Notes: a model not told the origin generated them from the letters alone. Shown: positions 34,793 to 44,274, numbered from the stretch's first letter. The stretch is DNA of 52,764 nt from Candidatus Hydrogenedentota bacterium (GCA_903893795.1 CAITNO010000060.1:1-52764); one strand, 5' to 3'. Program-made: numbers and translations.

Positions 34793-35998
34793 ATGACCGC
34801 GCCGGTTCCAAACGCCACAGCCGCCCCGCGGGGCGGACTGTGGACCGTGGTGGCCCGCGAACTGCACATGATTGCCCACAGCCCCTTTATGATGCTGTTT
34901 GTGTTTATCCTTCCGCTGTGCATGTTTGCGCTGCTCACGGCGATTTTCTGGCAGGAAATTCCGCGCGACCTGCCGGTGGCGGTGTGCGACCGCGACGACA
35001 GCGCCCTGTCGCGGCGGCTGGCGCGATACATGGACGCGTCGCCGGCGCTTTGGGTGAGCAATCACGTGCAGGATGTGAACGAGGGGGCGTCCCTCATACG
35101 GCAGGGCAAAGCATACGCAATCATCTACCTTCCCTCCGGTCTGGAGCATGACGTGCTGCGGGGCGAGGCGCCCGCGGTCACGGTGTATTACAACAACCAG
35201 TGGCTGCTGACCAGCGGGGTGATCAACCGCGCGGTGCGCGATGTGGTCGGATACTGCTCGGCCGGGGCCGATGTGCGCATGCGCATGGCCCGGGGCGAAA
35301 GCCCGTCCCAGGCGCTGGTGCACTACGAACCCATCAAACTGGACCAGCACCTGCTCTTCAACCCCAACATGAACTACCGCTATTTCCTGCTGCCCGCGCT
35401 GCTTCCGGTGATGTTCCAGATTTTCATCGTGGTGGTCATGGTGCGGGCGATGGGCGGCGAATTCCGCTATGGCACGGCGGGCGAGTGGCTGGCGGCGGCG
35501 GGCGGGCGGCCCTGGCTGGCGGTTCTGGGGAAGTCGCTCCCGTACACCGTAGCCTTCTTCGTGCTGGGCGTGTTCATGTGGTCGCTGCTGATTCGCTTCT
35601 GCAATGTGCCGCTGCACGGGGACCTGCGGGTGCTGCTGGCAGGCACGGCGGTGTTTATCATGGCCTACCAGTCGATGGGCTGCCTGCTGGTGGGGTTGGG
35701 GGCCAATCTGCGCATGGCCAACACGATGGCGGGCTTCTATTGCGGCCCGGCTTTTGCCTTTGCGGGGATCACCTTTCCGGTGATTGCACTGCCGCTGCCC
35801 GCGCAGTGCTGGAGCAACATCCTGCCGCTCAAACATTTCATCTGCATCCTCATGCAGCAGGCAATGCAGGGTGCGCCCGCGCAGGTGTCCAGCGCGCCTT
35901 TGTTCGCGCTGATGGCCTTCGCCTTCCTGCCGCCGGCGCTGTTCGTTCCCCGGATGGCCCGTTACATGCGCGACGCCTCCACCTGGGGTCGGCTATGA
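34793..35998 (+). CDS. ABC-2 type permease, first of pair
   Basis: The 401-residue product has an N-terminal transmembrane helix (FMMLFVFILPLCMFALLTAI), then a ~150-residue periplasmic domain (ending near FNPNMNYRYFLLP), then five or so helices. This is the YhhJ/YbhS/YbhR arrangement of ABC-2 exporters. The motif FNPNMNYRYF before the second helix is characteristic. Its stop overlaps the start of the second permease. No ATP-binding subunit is encoded with it. Confidence 0.9.
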   Translation: MTAPVPNATAAPRGGLWTVVARELHMIAHSPFMMLFVFILPLCMFALLTAIFWQEIPRDLPVAVCDRDDSALSRRLARYMDASPALWVSNHVQDVNEGASLIRQGKAYAIIYLPSGLEHDVLRGEAPAVTVYYNNQWLLTSGVINRAVRDVVGYCSAGADVRMRMARGESPSQALVHYEPIKLDQHLLFNPNMNYRYFLLPALLPVMFQIFIVVVMVRAMGGEFRYGTAGEWLAAAGGRPWLAVLGKSLPYTVAFFVLGVFMWSLLIRFCNVPLHGDLRVLLAGTAVFIMAYQSMGCLLVGLGANLRMANTMAGFYCGPAFAFAGITFPVIALPLPAQCWSNILPLKHFICILMQQAMQGAPAQVSSAPLFALMAFAFLPPALFVPRMARYMRDASTWGRL

Positions 35999-37212
35999 GA
36001 TACCTCCTGCGCGTCATGGTCATCGAGTACAAGGCCATTGTGAGCGATGCGGCCGTGCTGATGGTGTTCCTGGCGGGGCTGGCGGTCTATTCGATGCTCT
36101 ACCCCTATCCCTATTCGGCCGAGGTGCTGCGCGACGTGCCGGTGGTGCCGGTGGACCAGGACCGCACCATGCTCAGCCAGAAGCTGATGCGCTGGGCGGA
36201 CGCGACGGAGGAGGTGACGCTGACCGAGGAGGCGGCGGACATGCAGGAGGCCCAACAGCAGGTGATGAGCGGCGCGGCCCGCGGCATTTTCCTGATTCCC
36301 GAGGGCTTCGAGCGCAAGGTGCTGCGGGGCGAGCAGGCCACGGTTTCGGCCTATGCCGACGGCAGCTACTTCATGATCTTCCGGCAAATCGTTTCGGGCC
36401 TGTACAAGGCCACGGCGACGCTTTCGGCGGGCGTTGAGATCAAGCGTTTCACCGCGGCGGGCATGGACGAGCAGCATGCGCGGATGGCGCGGGACCCGCT
36501 GCCGATTGTGACACGGGCGCTGTTCAATCCGGGCGGCGGATACGCCACCTACGTGACCCCGGCGGTGCTGGTGCTGATCATGCAGCAGACGCTGCTCATC
36601 GGCATTGGAACGCTGGGCGGCACGCGCAATGAGGAATTCACCAAGGCCCCGCCGCCGCCGCGCGGGGCGAAGGACAGCGCGCTGGCGCTGCTGGTGGGGC
36701 GAACCCTGGCCTACTTCTCGATCTACATGCTCTATCCGCTGTTCTATCTCGCGATCATCTTCCGCACCTACAGCCTGCCCTATCAGCAGGGACTGGTGAT
36801 CATTCCGCTCTTCCTCGCCCCCTTCATCCTCTCGGTGACACTGCTCGGACTGGCGCTGAACATGCTTTTCCGCGCCCGCGAAACGTCGATACCGGTGATT
36901 CTGTTCACCTCCGTGCCTGCCATCTTCCTGATGGGCTATTCCTGGCCGCACGAGGCCATCCCGGGCGTGCTGCAGGCGCTGTCGCGGATGATCCCCTGCA
37001 CGGCGGGCGCGCTGGGTTTCGTGCGCATCAACCAGATGGGCGCGACGCTGTACGTGGTGCGCCACGAATGGGTCACGCTGTGGGGGTGGTGCGCGGTCGA
37101 TGGCAGGCTGGCGTGGCTGGGGACGATGTACCGGCCGAAATCTCAACACGTAATCACTGCACCGGACGCGCCTGCTGGGACAAACGCGACCCTCTCCTCA
37201 AAGGCCAACTGA
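35995..37212 (+). CDS. ABC-2 type permease, second of pair
   Basis: The 405-residue product has the same plan as its neighbour: helix near the N-terminus (VLMVFLAGLAVYSMLYPYPY), a periplasmic domain with FNPGGGYATYVTP, and a helical C-terminal half. The ATG overlaps the preceding stop (ATGA). The last ~35 residues after TLWGWCAVDGRLAWLG are polar and unlike a usual permease end. They coincide with the border of a region of different base composition, so the original 3' end may have been replaced. It is the last gene of the efflux operon. Confidence 0.87.
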   Translation: MRYLLRVMVIEYKAIVSDAAVLMVFLAGLAVYSMLYPYPYSAEVLRDVPVVPVDQDRTMLSQKLMRWADATEEVTLTEEAADMQEAQQQVMSGAARGIFLIPEGFERKVLRGEQATVSAYADGSYFMIFRQIVSGLYKATATLSAGVEIKRFTAAGMDEQHARMARDPLPIVTRALFNPGGGYATYVTPAVLVLIMQQTLLIGIGTLGGTRNEEFTKAPPPPRGAKDSALALLVGRTLAYFSIYMLYPLFYLAIIFRTYSLPYQQGLVIIPLFLAPFILSVTLLGLALNMLFRARETSIPVILFTSVPAIFLMGYSWPHEAIPGVLQALSRMIPCTAGALGFVRINQMGATLYVVRHEWVTLWGWCAVDGRLAWLGTMYRPKSQHVITAPDAPAGTNATLSSKAN

Positions 37213-37384
37213 GGCTGCACCCGTTCGCCGCTCAGAGTACGCTCTTTGCTCATGATGAACAGCCGAGCAGTGACCAGAGCAATATCCTTGTATTTGTGTA
37301 GCTGGTTCGTTATCTTAGCTATAAGTGGCCGGGGGCTCGCATTTACTTGCTTCTTCCCCGAGCGCTGAACCAAAGGAACCGCAA

Positions 37385-38296
37385 ATGATCCCAGACTATC
37401 AAACATTGATGTTGCCCGTGCTCCAGCATTGTGCTGACGGAAAAGGTCACTCGTTAAGCGAAATGGTTGAAAGCCTTGGGGATAAAGGAGGCGTAACCGT
37501 CGACGAGCGGAAGGAGTTGTTACCCAGTGGGCGTGCACGAGTTTTTGACAATCGCATCGGCTGGGCCAGGACCTATTTGAAGAAAGCCGGACTCCTTGAA
37601 AGTTTGAGCCGTCGCGGGCAGATGGCAATTACTGAAAGAGGGCGAGCGGTGTTGAAGAATCCCCCAGACAGGATCACCGTAAAGTATTTGCAGCAGTTCG
37701 CAGAATTCGTCGCCTTTCAGAATAGACCGCGTAACGACGACGTTTCGGTTACCACTCCCGATTCTCCTCAGACGACAGAAACGCCTGAGGAGGCATTGGA
37801 GGCTGCACATCAGCAACTACGCAGAGCGCTTGCAGATGAAGTCTTGGAGAAAGTCAAAGCCTCAACGCCAGGTTTCTTCGAGCAACTGGTCGTCGAACTT
37901 CTCGTCGCCATGGGCTACGGTGGTTCCCGAAAGGACGCAGGCGAACGCATAGGCCAAAGTGGAGACGAGGGTATTGACGGAATTATCAAGGAGGATCAGC
38001 TCGGACTGGATGTTATCTACATTCAGGCGAAACGCTGGGAGAATTCCGTTGGACGTCCCGATGTTCAAAAGTTTGTGGGAGCTCTCCAGGGGCAACGCGC
38101 GCGCAAAGGTGTGTTTATCACCACCTCAACCTTCACAAAGGATGCTTTGGAGTACGTGAAGCACTTGGATTCCAAAGTGATTCTCATAGATGGGGAAAGC
38201 CTTTCCCAGTTGATGGTGGACTTCAATGTGGGCGTATCGCATGTCTCCTCGTATGAATTGAAGCGCATCGACATGGATTATTTCTCTGAAGAATAG
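37385..38296 (+). CDS. mrr: Mrr-type (type IV) restriction endonuclease
   Basis: The 303-residue product has an N-terminal winged-helix domain (residues ~1-95, Mrr_N: MIPDYQTLMLPVLQHCADGK, YLKKAGLLES, RGQMAITERG). A linker leads to the Mrr catalytic domain (~165-290). The nuclease core is visible: GYGGSRKDAGERIGQSGDEG, IDGIIKEDQLGLDVIYIQAK with the D...QxK arrangement, then VQKFVGALQGQRARKGVFIT. Mrr enzymes cut modified DNA. AAAGGA precedes the ATG. Codon use is visibly less GC-biased than in neighbours, and no modification gene accompanies it, as expected for type IV. Probably acquired. Confidence 0.92.
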   Translation: MIPDYQTLMLPVLQHCADGKGHSLSEMVESLGDKGGVTVDERKELLPSGRARVFDNRIGWARTYLKKAGLLESLSRRGQMAITERGRAVLKNPPDRITVKYLQQFAEFVAFQNRPRNDDVSVTTPDSPQTTETPEEALEAAHQQLRRALADEVLEKVKASTPGFFEQLVVELLVAMGYGGSRKDAGERIGQSGDEGIDGIIKEDQLGLDVIYIQAKRWENSVGRPDVQKFVGALQGQRARKGVFITTSTFTKDALEYVKHLDSKVILIDGESLSQLMVDFNVGVSHVSSYELKRIDMDYFSEE

Positions 38297-38427
38297 TGAA
38301 GACAGGAAGAACCGGGAAAGTCCTTCTGCCCGGTGAGGTTCCGTGATGGAAGATTGCCATTTTGGTGTAAGTCTGCCGCGTTTTGCGCACTTAGACGATC
38401 TCAGAAACACAGACAAGCGGGTATTCC

Positions 38428-38673
38428 ATGCGTAAACATGCTGTAAAGATAACGGCCGAGGCTCATGCCGCACTAATCGAATTGGCGAAAAGCACCGGCA
38501 AATCCATGTCGGCCACCCTGAGTAATACAATTCATGAGGTGCGGCGAAGCTTGCTGTTGCGGCAGACGAATGAGGCGTATCAGCGACTCAGACAGGACAG
38601 CAAAACCTGGGAAGAGGAATCGCATGAACGCCGTTTGTGGGAGAACGCGAGCGTAACCCTTCCGCGCGATTGA
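38428..38673 (+). CDS. small antitoxin-like protein (RHH / MazE-type), orphan
   Basis: The 81-residue product opens with a probable ribbon strand and helix (HAVKITAEAHAALIELAKST then GKSMSATLSNTI), followed by an acidic C-terminal helix with WEEESHERRLWE. This is the layout of short ribbon-helix-helix antitoxins that pair with MazF/PemK toxins. No toxin-sized reading frame follows. It sits beside the mrr gene in the same atypical segment, so it may be the remnant of a mobile or defence cassette. Confidence 0.65.
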   Translation: MRKHAVKITAEAHAALIELAKSTGKSMSATLSNTIHEVRRSLLLRQTNEAYQRLRQDSKTWEEESHERRLWENASVTLPRD

Positions 38674-39058
38674 GAGCTTTCGTCGGGACATGCTCGCATA
38701 TCACTCTCATCACCGGTAATGCCGAACAATACGACTGATTCACGAACAGGAAATCTGGCGACATGAGAAAGACCTCCGCACATGACTTCGAACGTCCCTC
38801 AGGGCGTGGATAGCAACCGCAGGCCTGTAAGGATGTTCTGGTAGTCCGGTTTCTCCGACACCGGACTAGTTTGGGCAAGCGCGGTTTGTTGTGAGTTGGC
38901 CCGGCCCTCGAGTATGCCCGTCGTCTCTGCTCCTGGATTGAGCGCTTGATACGACCCCAAGGCTGCTCCCCAGTCCAGTCCGAAACAGGCAGACCCGGAC
39001 TACATGACGGGCGGTGCGACCAACATGCCCCCTACGAAAACACTTTTTTCTCGAAATA
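38674..39058. other. gene-free spacer with one hairpin
   Basis: No gene is supported here. A 9-bp hairpin (38842-38850 with 38860-38868) lies in the middle without a T-run. Base composition remains intermediate, as in the preceding mrr segment. Confidence 0.4.
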
Positions 39059-39090
39059 TTGACATTCTGGGCGGAAAACCGTCATGCTAT
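39059..39090 (+). promoter_or_regulatory. candidate promoter of gpmA
   Basis: TTGACA at 39059-39064. At the -10 position only CATGCT or TGCTAT is found, so the -10 is weak. The sequence after TTGACA (TGGGCGGA and then TCAT) matches the cysK promoter at the same distances, which supports the call. Confidence 0.45.
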
Positions 39091-39158
39091 GGGCACGGCA
39101 ACCGGCCGTATTCCCCATGACTTTTCACACGCATCTCGGAAAAATAGGAGTGAATTGC

Positions 39159-39905
39159 ATGCACAAGATCGTGTTGCTGCGCCACGGCCAAAGCACTTGG
39201 AATCTCGACAACCGCTTTACGGGCTGGACCGATGTGGACCTGAGCGACCAGGGCCGCGATGAGGCGAAGCTCGCCGGACAGGTGCTGAAGGCGGACGGGT
39301 TTGAGTTTGACCTGGTGTACACGTCGGTGCTCAAGCGGGCCATCCGGACGATGCAGATCGCGATGGATGAACTGGACCAGATGTGGGTGCCGGTCATCCG
39401 CAACTGGCGCCTGAACGAGCGCCACTACGGCGCGCTGCAGGGCATGAACAAGTCGGAGACGGCGGCGCAGTATGGCGAGGACCAGGTGAAGATCTGGCGG
39501 CGGGCGTTCGACATCGCCCCTCCCCCGCTCACCGAGGAGGATGAACGCTATCCGGGCCATGACCGCCGCTACGCGGATCTGACCAAGGACGAGCTTCCGC
39601 TGACGGAGCATCTGAAGGATACGATCGCGCGGTTTGTCCCCTATTGGGAAGGCGTGATCGCGCCGCAGGTGAAGGCGGGCAAGCGGGCGATCATCGTGGC
39701 GCACGGCAACAGCCTGCGCGCGCTGGTGAAGTACCTCGACGGCATTTCGGACGATGACATCATCAACCTGAACATCCCGACGGGGATTCCGCTGATGTAT
39801 GAGCTGGACGAAAACCTGAAGCCGATCTCGAGCCGCTACCTGGGCGACCCGGAAGCGGCCCGCAAGGCCGCCGAGGCGGTGGCGAATCAGGGGAAGGCGA
39901 AGTAG
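39159..39905 (+). CDS. gpmA: 2,3-bisphosphoglycerate-dependent phosphoglycerate mutase
   Basis: The 248-residue product interconverts 3- and 2-phosphoglycerate in glycolysis. The phospho-histidine motif [10 protein letters not shown] (His9), [47 protein letters not shown] and the second catalytic His in [16 protein letters not shown] are all present, at positions typical of the 248-residue dPGM class. TAGGAG precedes the ATG; longer in-frame starts lie in the leader. It is probably monocistronic, with its own promoter and a terminator-like hairpin after it. Confidence 0.96.
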   Translation: MHKIVLLRHGQSTWNLDNRFTGWTDVDLSDQGRDEAKLAGQVLKADGFEFDLVYTSVLKRAIRTMQIAMDELDQMWVPVIRNWRLNERHYGALQGMNKSETAAQYGEDQVKIWRRAFDIAPPPLTEEDERYPGHDRRYADLTKDELPLTEHLKDTIARFVPYWEGVIAPQVKAGKRAIIVAHGNSLRALVKYLDGISDDDIINLNIPTGIPLMYELDENLKPISSRYLGDPEAARKAAEAVANQGKAK

Positions 39906-39958
39906 CTGGGAATTGAGAAGATAGAATCCAGAATCCAGAATTCAGAAGAAAAATCAAG

Positions 39959-39990
39959 CGCCGGAGCGTCCCCCAGGGGATTCTCCGGCG
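39959..39990 (+). terminator. hairpin after gpmA
   Basis: CGCCGGAG (39959-39966) and CTCCGGCG (39983-39990) form an 8-bp stem whose loop can pair further (TCCCC with GGGGA). Only TTT follows, so it is a weak intrinsic terminator. It sits 54 nt after the gpmA stop, beyond a purine-rich repeat tract. Confidence 0.55.
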
Positions 39991-40156
39991 TTTGCTGTGT
40001 GGGGCCGGGTCACGCATGGAAGTTGGGCGGAGTGAGTTCCCGTCATGTGGATTGATGCGGCGTATGGCGCAGGCGCGAAACTGAAATGACGGGGAGAAGG
40101 TCCTATTTGCGAAACCTTGTTGAGGCTGTTGCGTGTCATGGCTGGAGGGAAATGAA

Positions 40157-40552
40157 ATGAATACAACCGGGCTTGGGAAGGCGGTCGGCGCGTGCGCCGT
40201 GGCGATTGCGCTGGGACTGCTGGAGGCGGCGTGGACCACGCCGCAGGCGCCGGGCGCCACGCGGGCCATGCTGGGGTCGTTTGGTATCGGGGTGGCACTG
40301 GGCGTTGTGTGCTGGCCGCGGCTGTGGTGGGTTCCCGCGCTGGGGATGCTGGAGGAACTGGTGCAGATTTTCGTGGGCCAGCTTCCTCCGGCGCGTCCCA
40401 CGGTGTCCCAGGCATTGTTTCACCATTGGTCGGCATCGTTCACGTGGGTCAATCTATATCCGTACCTGTCGTTTCCGCTGGTGGCGGTTGCGGGGGAGGC
40501 GGTCTGCCTGATATACAGGAAGCGTGCGGCGAAACGCGAAGGTTTCGTGTAG
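40157..40552 (+). CDS. small membrane protein, unknown
   Basis: The 131-residue product has about four hydrophobic segments (VGACAVAIALGLLEAAW, MLGSFGIGVALGVVCWPRLW, ALGMLEELVQIFVG, YLSFPLVAVAGEAVCLIY) and a basic C-terminus (RKRAAKREGFV), so the C-terminal end is probably cytosolic. I recognise no family. GGAGGG lies 8 nt before this ATG, better than for the ATG 24 nt upstream. The gene is 42 nt before the FAH-family gene and may share its transcript. Confidence 0.6.
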   Translation: MNTTGLGKAVGACAVAIALGLLEAAWTTPQAPGATRAMLGSFGIGVALGVVCWPRLWWVPALGMLEELVQIFVGQLPPARPTVSQALFHHWSASFTWVNLYPYLSFPLVAVAGEAVCLIYRKRAAKREGFV

Positions 40553-40594
40553 GGCGGGCATAGCCTGAAAACAAATTGGAAGGAGACCCTTTTT

Positions 40595-41431
40595 ATGAAG
40601 TTTGTACGGTTTGCGACAGCCCGGCATCCGCAGGGGGTTTATGGATTGGTGGGCGGGGACGGTTTGATTGAGGTGCTGCGGGGCGGTCTTTTCGATGCGC
40701 CCGAATGCACGGGGGAGGTGCTGAAGGAAGGGGACATAGTGCGGTATCTGCCGCCGGTGGACCCGCCGAACATTCTGGCCATTGGCAGGAACTATTACGC
40801 GCACGCGATGGAAACCTCGGACCATCCGCCCGCGGCGCCGCTGCTGTTTATCAAGGCAAACACCGCGCTGTCGGCGCATGAGGCCAACATCGTCCTCCCG
40901 AGCGCCGCACCGACGCGGGTGGACTATGAGGCGGAACTGGTGGCCATTATTGGTCGCAGGGCGAAGAATGTTCCTGTGGAGGAGGCGCTGGACTATGTGT
41001 TCGGGTTTACCTGCGGGAACGATGTGTCGGCGCGCGACTGCCAGGCGGGTGACGGGCAGTGGGCGCGGGCGAAAAGCTTTGACACTTTTGCCCCGATGGG
41101 TCCTTATGTGGTCACCGGTCTGGATCCGGGCGATCTGCTGGTCCAGATGCGGGTCAACGGTGAAACGATGCAGCAACAGTCCACGAAGGACATGCTTTTC
41201 AATGTGCCCTGTCTCGTGAGCTACCTGAGCCATTCGCTGACCCTGATGCCGGGCACGGCCCTCTATACGGGGACGCCCAGCGGCGTGGGTATCGCGCGCA
41301 AACCGCCGGTGCTGCTCAAACCGGGCGATGTGTGCGAGGTGGACATCGCGGGTGTCGGCGTTCTGCGCAACCGCGTTGTTGCGGAAGCCCAGGCCGACGG
41401 CACATGCGCAGGAACCATGCGCCTACCGTGA
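40595..41431 (+). CDS. fumarylacetoacetate hydrolase (FAH) family protein
   Basis: The 278-residue product has a short N-terminal domain, then the FAH catalytic domain starting NILAIGRNYYAHAMET. Metal ligands are the acids in VDYEAELVAIIG and GNDVSARD, with RAKSFDTFAPMGPYVV and LYTGTPSGVG as further family markers. Members hydrolyse or decarboxylate 2,4-diketo acids, including oxaloacetate, acylpyruvates and catechol meta-cleavage products; the substrate cannot be told from sequence. AAGGAG precedes the ATG. Its stop overlaps by 9 nt the 3' end of the convergent 12-haem cytochrome gene. Confidence 0.9.
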   Translation: MKFVRFATARHPQGVYGLVGGDGLIEVLRGGLFDAPECTGEVLKEGDIVRYLPPVDPPNILAIGRNYYAHAMETSDHPPAAPLLFIKANTALSAHEANIVLPSAAPTRVDYEAELVAIIGRRAKNVPVEEALDYVFGFTCGNDVSARDCQAGDGQWARAKSFDTFAPMGPYVVTGLDPGDLLVQMRVNGETMQQQSTKDMLFNVPCLVSYLSHSLTLMPGTALYTGTPSGVGIARKPPVLLKPGDVCEVDIAGVGVLRNRVVAEAQADGTCAGTMRLP

Positions 41432-43183
41432 ATAGGTGGCCGGGTTGTGAATCTTTCCGTGACAGGAGAGGTTGCACTCGCCGCGGAGCGGACCGGTTTC
41501 GCGGTATTCAAGGCGTCCGGTGACCGGTTCGGGGAAGACAATGCTCTTGTCGAAGTTGATGAGATGGGCGTTTGCGATGGGATTGCCCTGGGCGGAGCTG
41601 ATGCCGTGGGAATCGTGGCATGCCGAGCAGGGGGTTCGGCTTTTGACGATATGCCTGCTGTGCTCGGGGAAGGAACGGTCTCCCAGAATGCTTGCCCGGT
41701 CGTGGCATTTGTAGCACAGGGCGTAGGTCTGGGTGCTTTCACCGGTGTTGTCCATGGTCTGGTATTCGCGCTCGAGGAGGTGGGGCCAGATGGAGCCGTG
41801 GGGGCCGCGGGGACCGGTGCCGCCCGCCTCGGGACCGGCATCGTTGTTGTGGCAGTCGGTGCAGTAGATGAGGGAAGCCGGGGTCAGGGGCGAAATCAGG
41901 CTGGGCACGTTGCTGTTGCGCCCGGGAAAGGCGACGGGATGGAAGGACGGGCTCGACGGTTGGAACTTGAGGCGCATGTTGGGCTGGGACAGCTTGCGGT
42001 TGATCATGGACATGGGCATGTTCGTGTTGTCCGAATGGCAGCGGAAGCAGACCTCGTATTCCGAAACGGCGGTGGTCAGGGGGGCTCCGGAAATGGACAC
42101 GCCCTTCACGTGGGCGAGCGCGCCGCCCACCACGGGGGGAGATGCCTTGCCGGGGGAACTGGCGTGGGGGTCGTGGCAGTCCTGACACTCGACGTGGCGC
42201 GGCATGGTGCGGAAGTCTTCATTGGGTTCGTGAATGCCCTGGAAATCCTGCACGTCGTGCCGGAAGGGCTTTTGAATCTCCACCGAGATGTCGGTGCGGG
42301 CCAGATTGCCACCGTGGCAGGACAGGCAATTGTCCTCTTCACGCTCGTAGTTAAGCAGCCCCTCGGGGTGTCCGGCATGGTGCGTGGAGTGGCAGTTTCC
42401 GCATCCGTTTGCGCTGACCGTGGACTCATAGGAATTGGGCCAGGGGTTTATCCCTTTGTGGTTCCAGGACGCACCCGACAGGGCGTGTGAACTGCCTGAC
42501 CAGCCGGTCTTTTTGTGACAGGTGATGCACAGGGCGGAGCCGGTGTTGTTCTTTGTCAGGAACATGGGGTTGGCATCGGAATGGGGGTCGTGGCAGGTGG
42601 TGCACTGGAGTTCGCCGTGCGCGTCCAGCCTCACATTGCCTGTCAGGCGCTGCGGATTGACCAACTCGCGGTTTTGGGCGGCCAGTGCGCTGTCGTAGAC
42701 AAAGGAGATGGGGTGGTCGTCGGAAAGATCGCGGGTAAGATTGGCGCGGGCCGACATGGCGGTTCGCATGGTGTTGGAGGAGGACTTGCTCCCCAGTTTG
42801 CCGGGGGCGACGGTACCGTCGTGGCAACTGAGGCAGAGCTTGGAGGTGCCGGTGGGCTGGCCCGGTATGGCCTTCATGGTCGGACTCGAATAGGGTGTGT
42901 AGACCAGCGAAGGTAGAATCTTGTTCCAACGGGGCGACTCGGACGATTTGTCGTGCGTCACATGGCAGAAGACGCACACCTGCGCCTGGCCAACGGACTT
43001 CACCTGGCCGGGTCCGGAGGCGGACAGATTGTGCTTCGTGTTTTCCACCCTTCCCGACACCGCCTGGGCCGCATGGCATGCGAGGACGAACAATACTGCC
43101 AGGATCGTCCCAAGAAATCGCTCCTTTCGAACCGAAGTCAGATTATTCGCGGCAAGAATTGCGAGGGTTCTTTGCGGTCTCAT
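41423..43183 (-). CDS. exported 12-haem c-type cytochrome
   Basis: The 586-residue product has a signal peptide ending ACHAAQA. I count eleven CXXCH sites (CVFCH, CLSCH, CTTCH, CITCH, CGNCH, CLSCH, CQDCH, CFRCH, CTDCH, CYKCH, CSACH) and a final CX3CH (CNLSCH), so up to 12 haems. Many sites carry the doubled-CXXCH pattern CxxCHDPHxS. The first ~130 residues (AQVCVFCHVTHDK, PRWN, YTPYSSPTMKA, SKLCLSCHDGTVAPG) match the small cytochromes at 48298 and 52303. It would carry electrons outside the inner membrane. Its ATG overlaps the NHL gene's stop (ATGA). It is the last gene of the leftward conduit operon. Confidence 0.93.
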   Translation of the reverse strand: MRPQRTLAILAANNLTSVRKERFLGTILAVLFVLACHAAQAVSGRVENTKHNLSASGPGQVKSVGQAQVCVFCHVTHDKSSESPRWNKILPSLVYTPYSSPTMKAIPGQPTGTSKLCLSCHDGTVAPGKLGSKSSSNTMRTAMSARANLTRDLSDDHPISFVYDSALAAQNRELVNPQRLTGNVRLDAHGELQCTTCHDPHSDANPMFLTKNNTGSALCITCHKKTGWSGSSHALSGASWNHKGINPWPNSYESTVSANGCGNCHSTHHAGHPEGLLNYEREEDNCLSCHGGNLARTDISVEIQKPFRHDVQDFQGIHEPNEDFRTMPRHVECQDCHDPHASSPGKASPPVVGGALAHVKGVSISGAPLTTAVSEYEVCFRCHSDNTNMPMSMINRKLSQPNMRLKFQPSSPSFHPVAFPGRNSNVPSLISPLTPASLIYCTDCHNNDAGPEAGGTGPRGPHGSIWPHLLEREYQTMDNTGESTQTYALCYKCHDRASILGDRSFPEHSRHIVKSRTPCSACHDSHGISSAQGNPIANAHLINFDKSIVFPEPVTGRLEYRETGPLRGECNLSCHGKIHNPATYSR

Positions 43184-44271
43184 TGAGAGTCTCCATGCAG
43201 CGCGAAAGCCTGGACGCGGTGGTTATACGAATCGGCGACCCAGATGGTGTTTGTCGCGTCAATGCACATGCCCATGGGCAGGCAGAAAGCGCCCGGACCC
43301 GAGCCGGGCTCTCCGAACCCCAGCAGGAGCCCGCCGTCGGGACTGAAAATCTGGACATTTTCAAAGCCGCCGTCCGCAACGTAGACCTGCCCGAATGAGT
43401 CGAAGGCTACGCCTTTGGGACGCGCGAAAGAGCCCGCGGTGTCGCCCATCTTTCCCCAGGCGGATTTGAAGACGCCTTCAGGTGTGAACATCTGCACGCG
43501 GAAATTGAGCGAGTCGGAAATGCACAGGGTGCCGTCGTTGGCGACGCCCAGGAAGGTGGGGTAGTTGAACTGCCCGGGATTCTCGCCCCGTTCACCAAAC
43601 TCGGACAGTTTTACCCCCTCCAGACTGAAGGTGACAATCTGGCTGGATTCGGTGTCGGTGACATAGAGCCGATCCTGGGCGGGGTTCAACGCGACCGCCG
43701 TCGGACGGGCAAAGTCCTTTTGGCCAAACTGGCTGATGAGGCGCGCTTTGATGTCGAACACGAAGATGGCGCGGGCATCGGAATCGGCCACGTAGACCGT
43801 GCCCGCATCGGTCACGGCCACGCCCACGGGCGACTGAAGCGCGGTGACGGCCTTGTCTTTGGGACGCCAGTATTTGCGACGGTCCAGGTCGAAGAAGTGG
43901 ACGGTGGGAACGCCCGGGTCGGCCACGATGAGCAGTCCATTCCTGTTCCGGGCCACGGCCGCGGGCTTCACCATGCCCTCTTCCTTCCTGCCGACGACCA
44001 GGTTCACCACGGACCGGGTAAAGCCCACCCTTTCCCCGATGTCCGCCGCGGAATGGAGCGCGCCCACGTACTCGATGCGGGCCTGTTCCGGGGGTTGCGG
44101 CCAGACGAGCCGTTCGTGCGGCGCATTCCACGCCGGGGTCCTGTCTTTGGCGCTCTGGCAGGAGACTGCCAGGCAGGCCAGGGCGGCGGCACTCACGCAC
44201 AGGGCGGCAATGCCGATGTTTCGCCGCAGGCATCCGTGCCGGGCCGGGCCTGGTGATGGGGTGGGGTTCAT
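43180..44271 (-). CDS. NHL beta-propeller lipoprotein
   Basis: The 363-residue product has a lipoprotein signal (ALCVSAAALACLAVSC). A ~70-residue linker contains the phrase VWPQPPEQARIEYVGALHS, also found in the second propeller of the operon. Six NHL-type blades follow, with repeats such as KPAAVARNRNGLLIVAD, SPVGVAVTDAGTVYVAD, RPTAVALNPAQDRLYVTD, YPTFLGVANDGTLCISD and RPKGVAFDSFGQVYVAD. There are no haem motifs. Such propellers accompany multihaem cytochromes in metal-reducing bacteria and probably act in assembly or docking. It is coupled to the cytochrome gene downstream and 3 nt from the barrel gene upstream. Confidence 0.92.
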   Translation of the reverse strand: MNPTPSPGPARHGCLRRNIGIAALCVSAAALACLAVSCQSAKDRTPAWNAPHERLVWPQPPEQARIEYVGALHSAADIGERVGFTRSVVNLVVGRKEEGMVKPAAVARNRNGLLIVADPGVPTVHFFDLDRRKYWRPKDKAVTALQSPVGVAVTDAGTVYVADSDARAIFVFDIKARLISQFGQKDFARPTAVALNPAQDRLYVTDTESSQIVTFSLEGVKLSEFGERGENPGQFNYPTFLGVANDGTLCISDSLNFRVQMFTPEGVFKSAWGKMGDTAGSFARPKGVAFDSFGQVYVADGGFENVQIFSPDGGLLLGFGEPGSGPGAFCLPMGMCIDATNTIWVADSYNHRVQAFALHGDSQ

Positions 44272-44274
44272 GGC

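Noticed and set aside
37252..37368. Small 38-residue frame with a hydrophobic helix before mrr
   Set aside because: No ribosome site precedes its ATG pair and the segment is probably the border of an acquired region; one hydrophobic stretch is not enough support.
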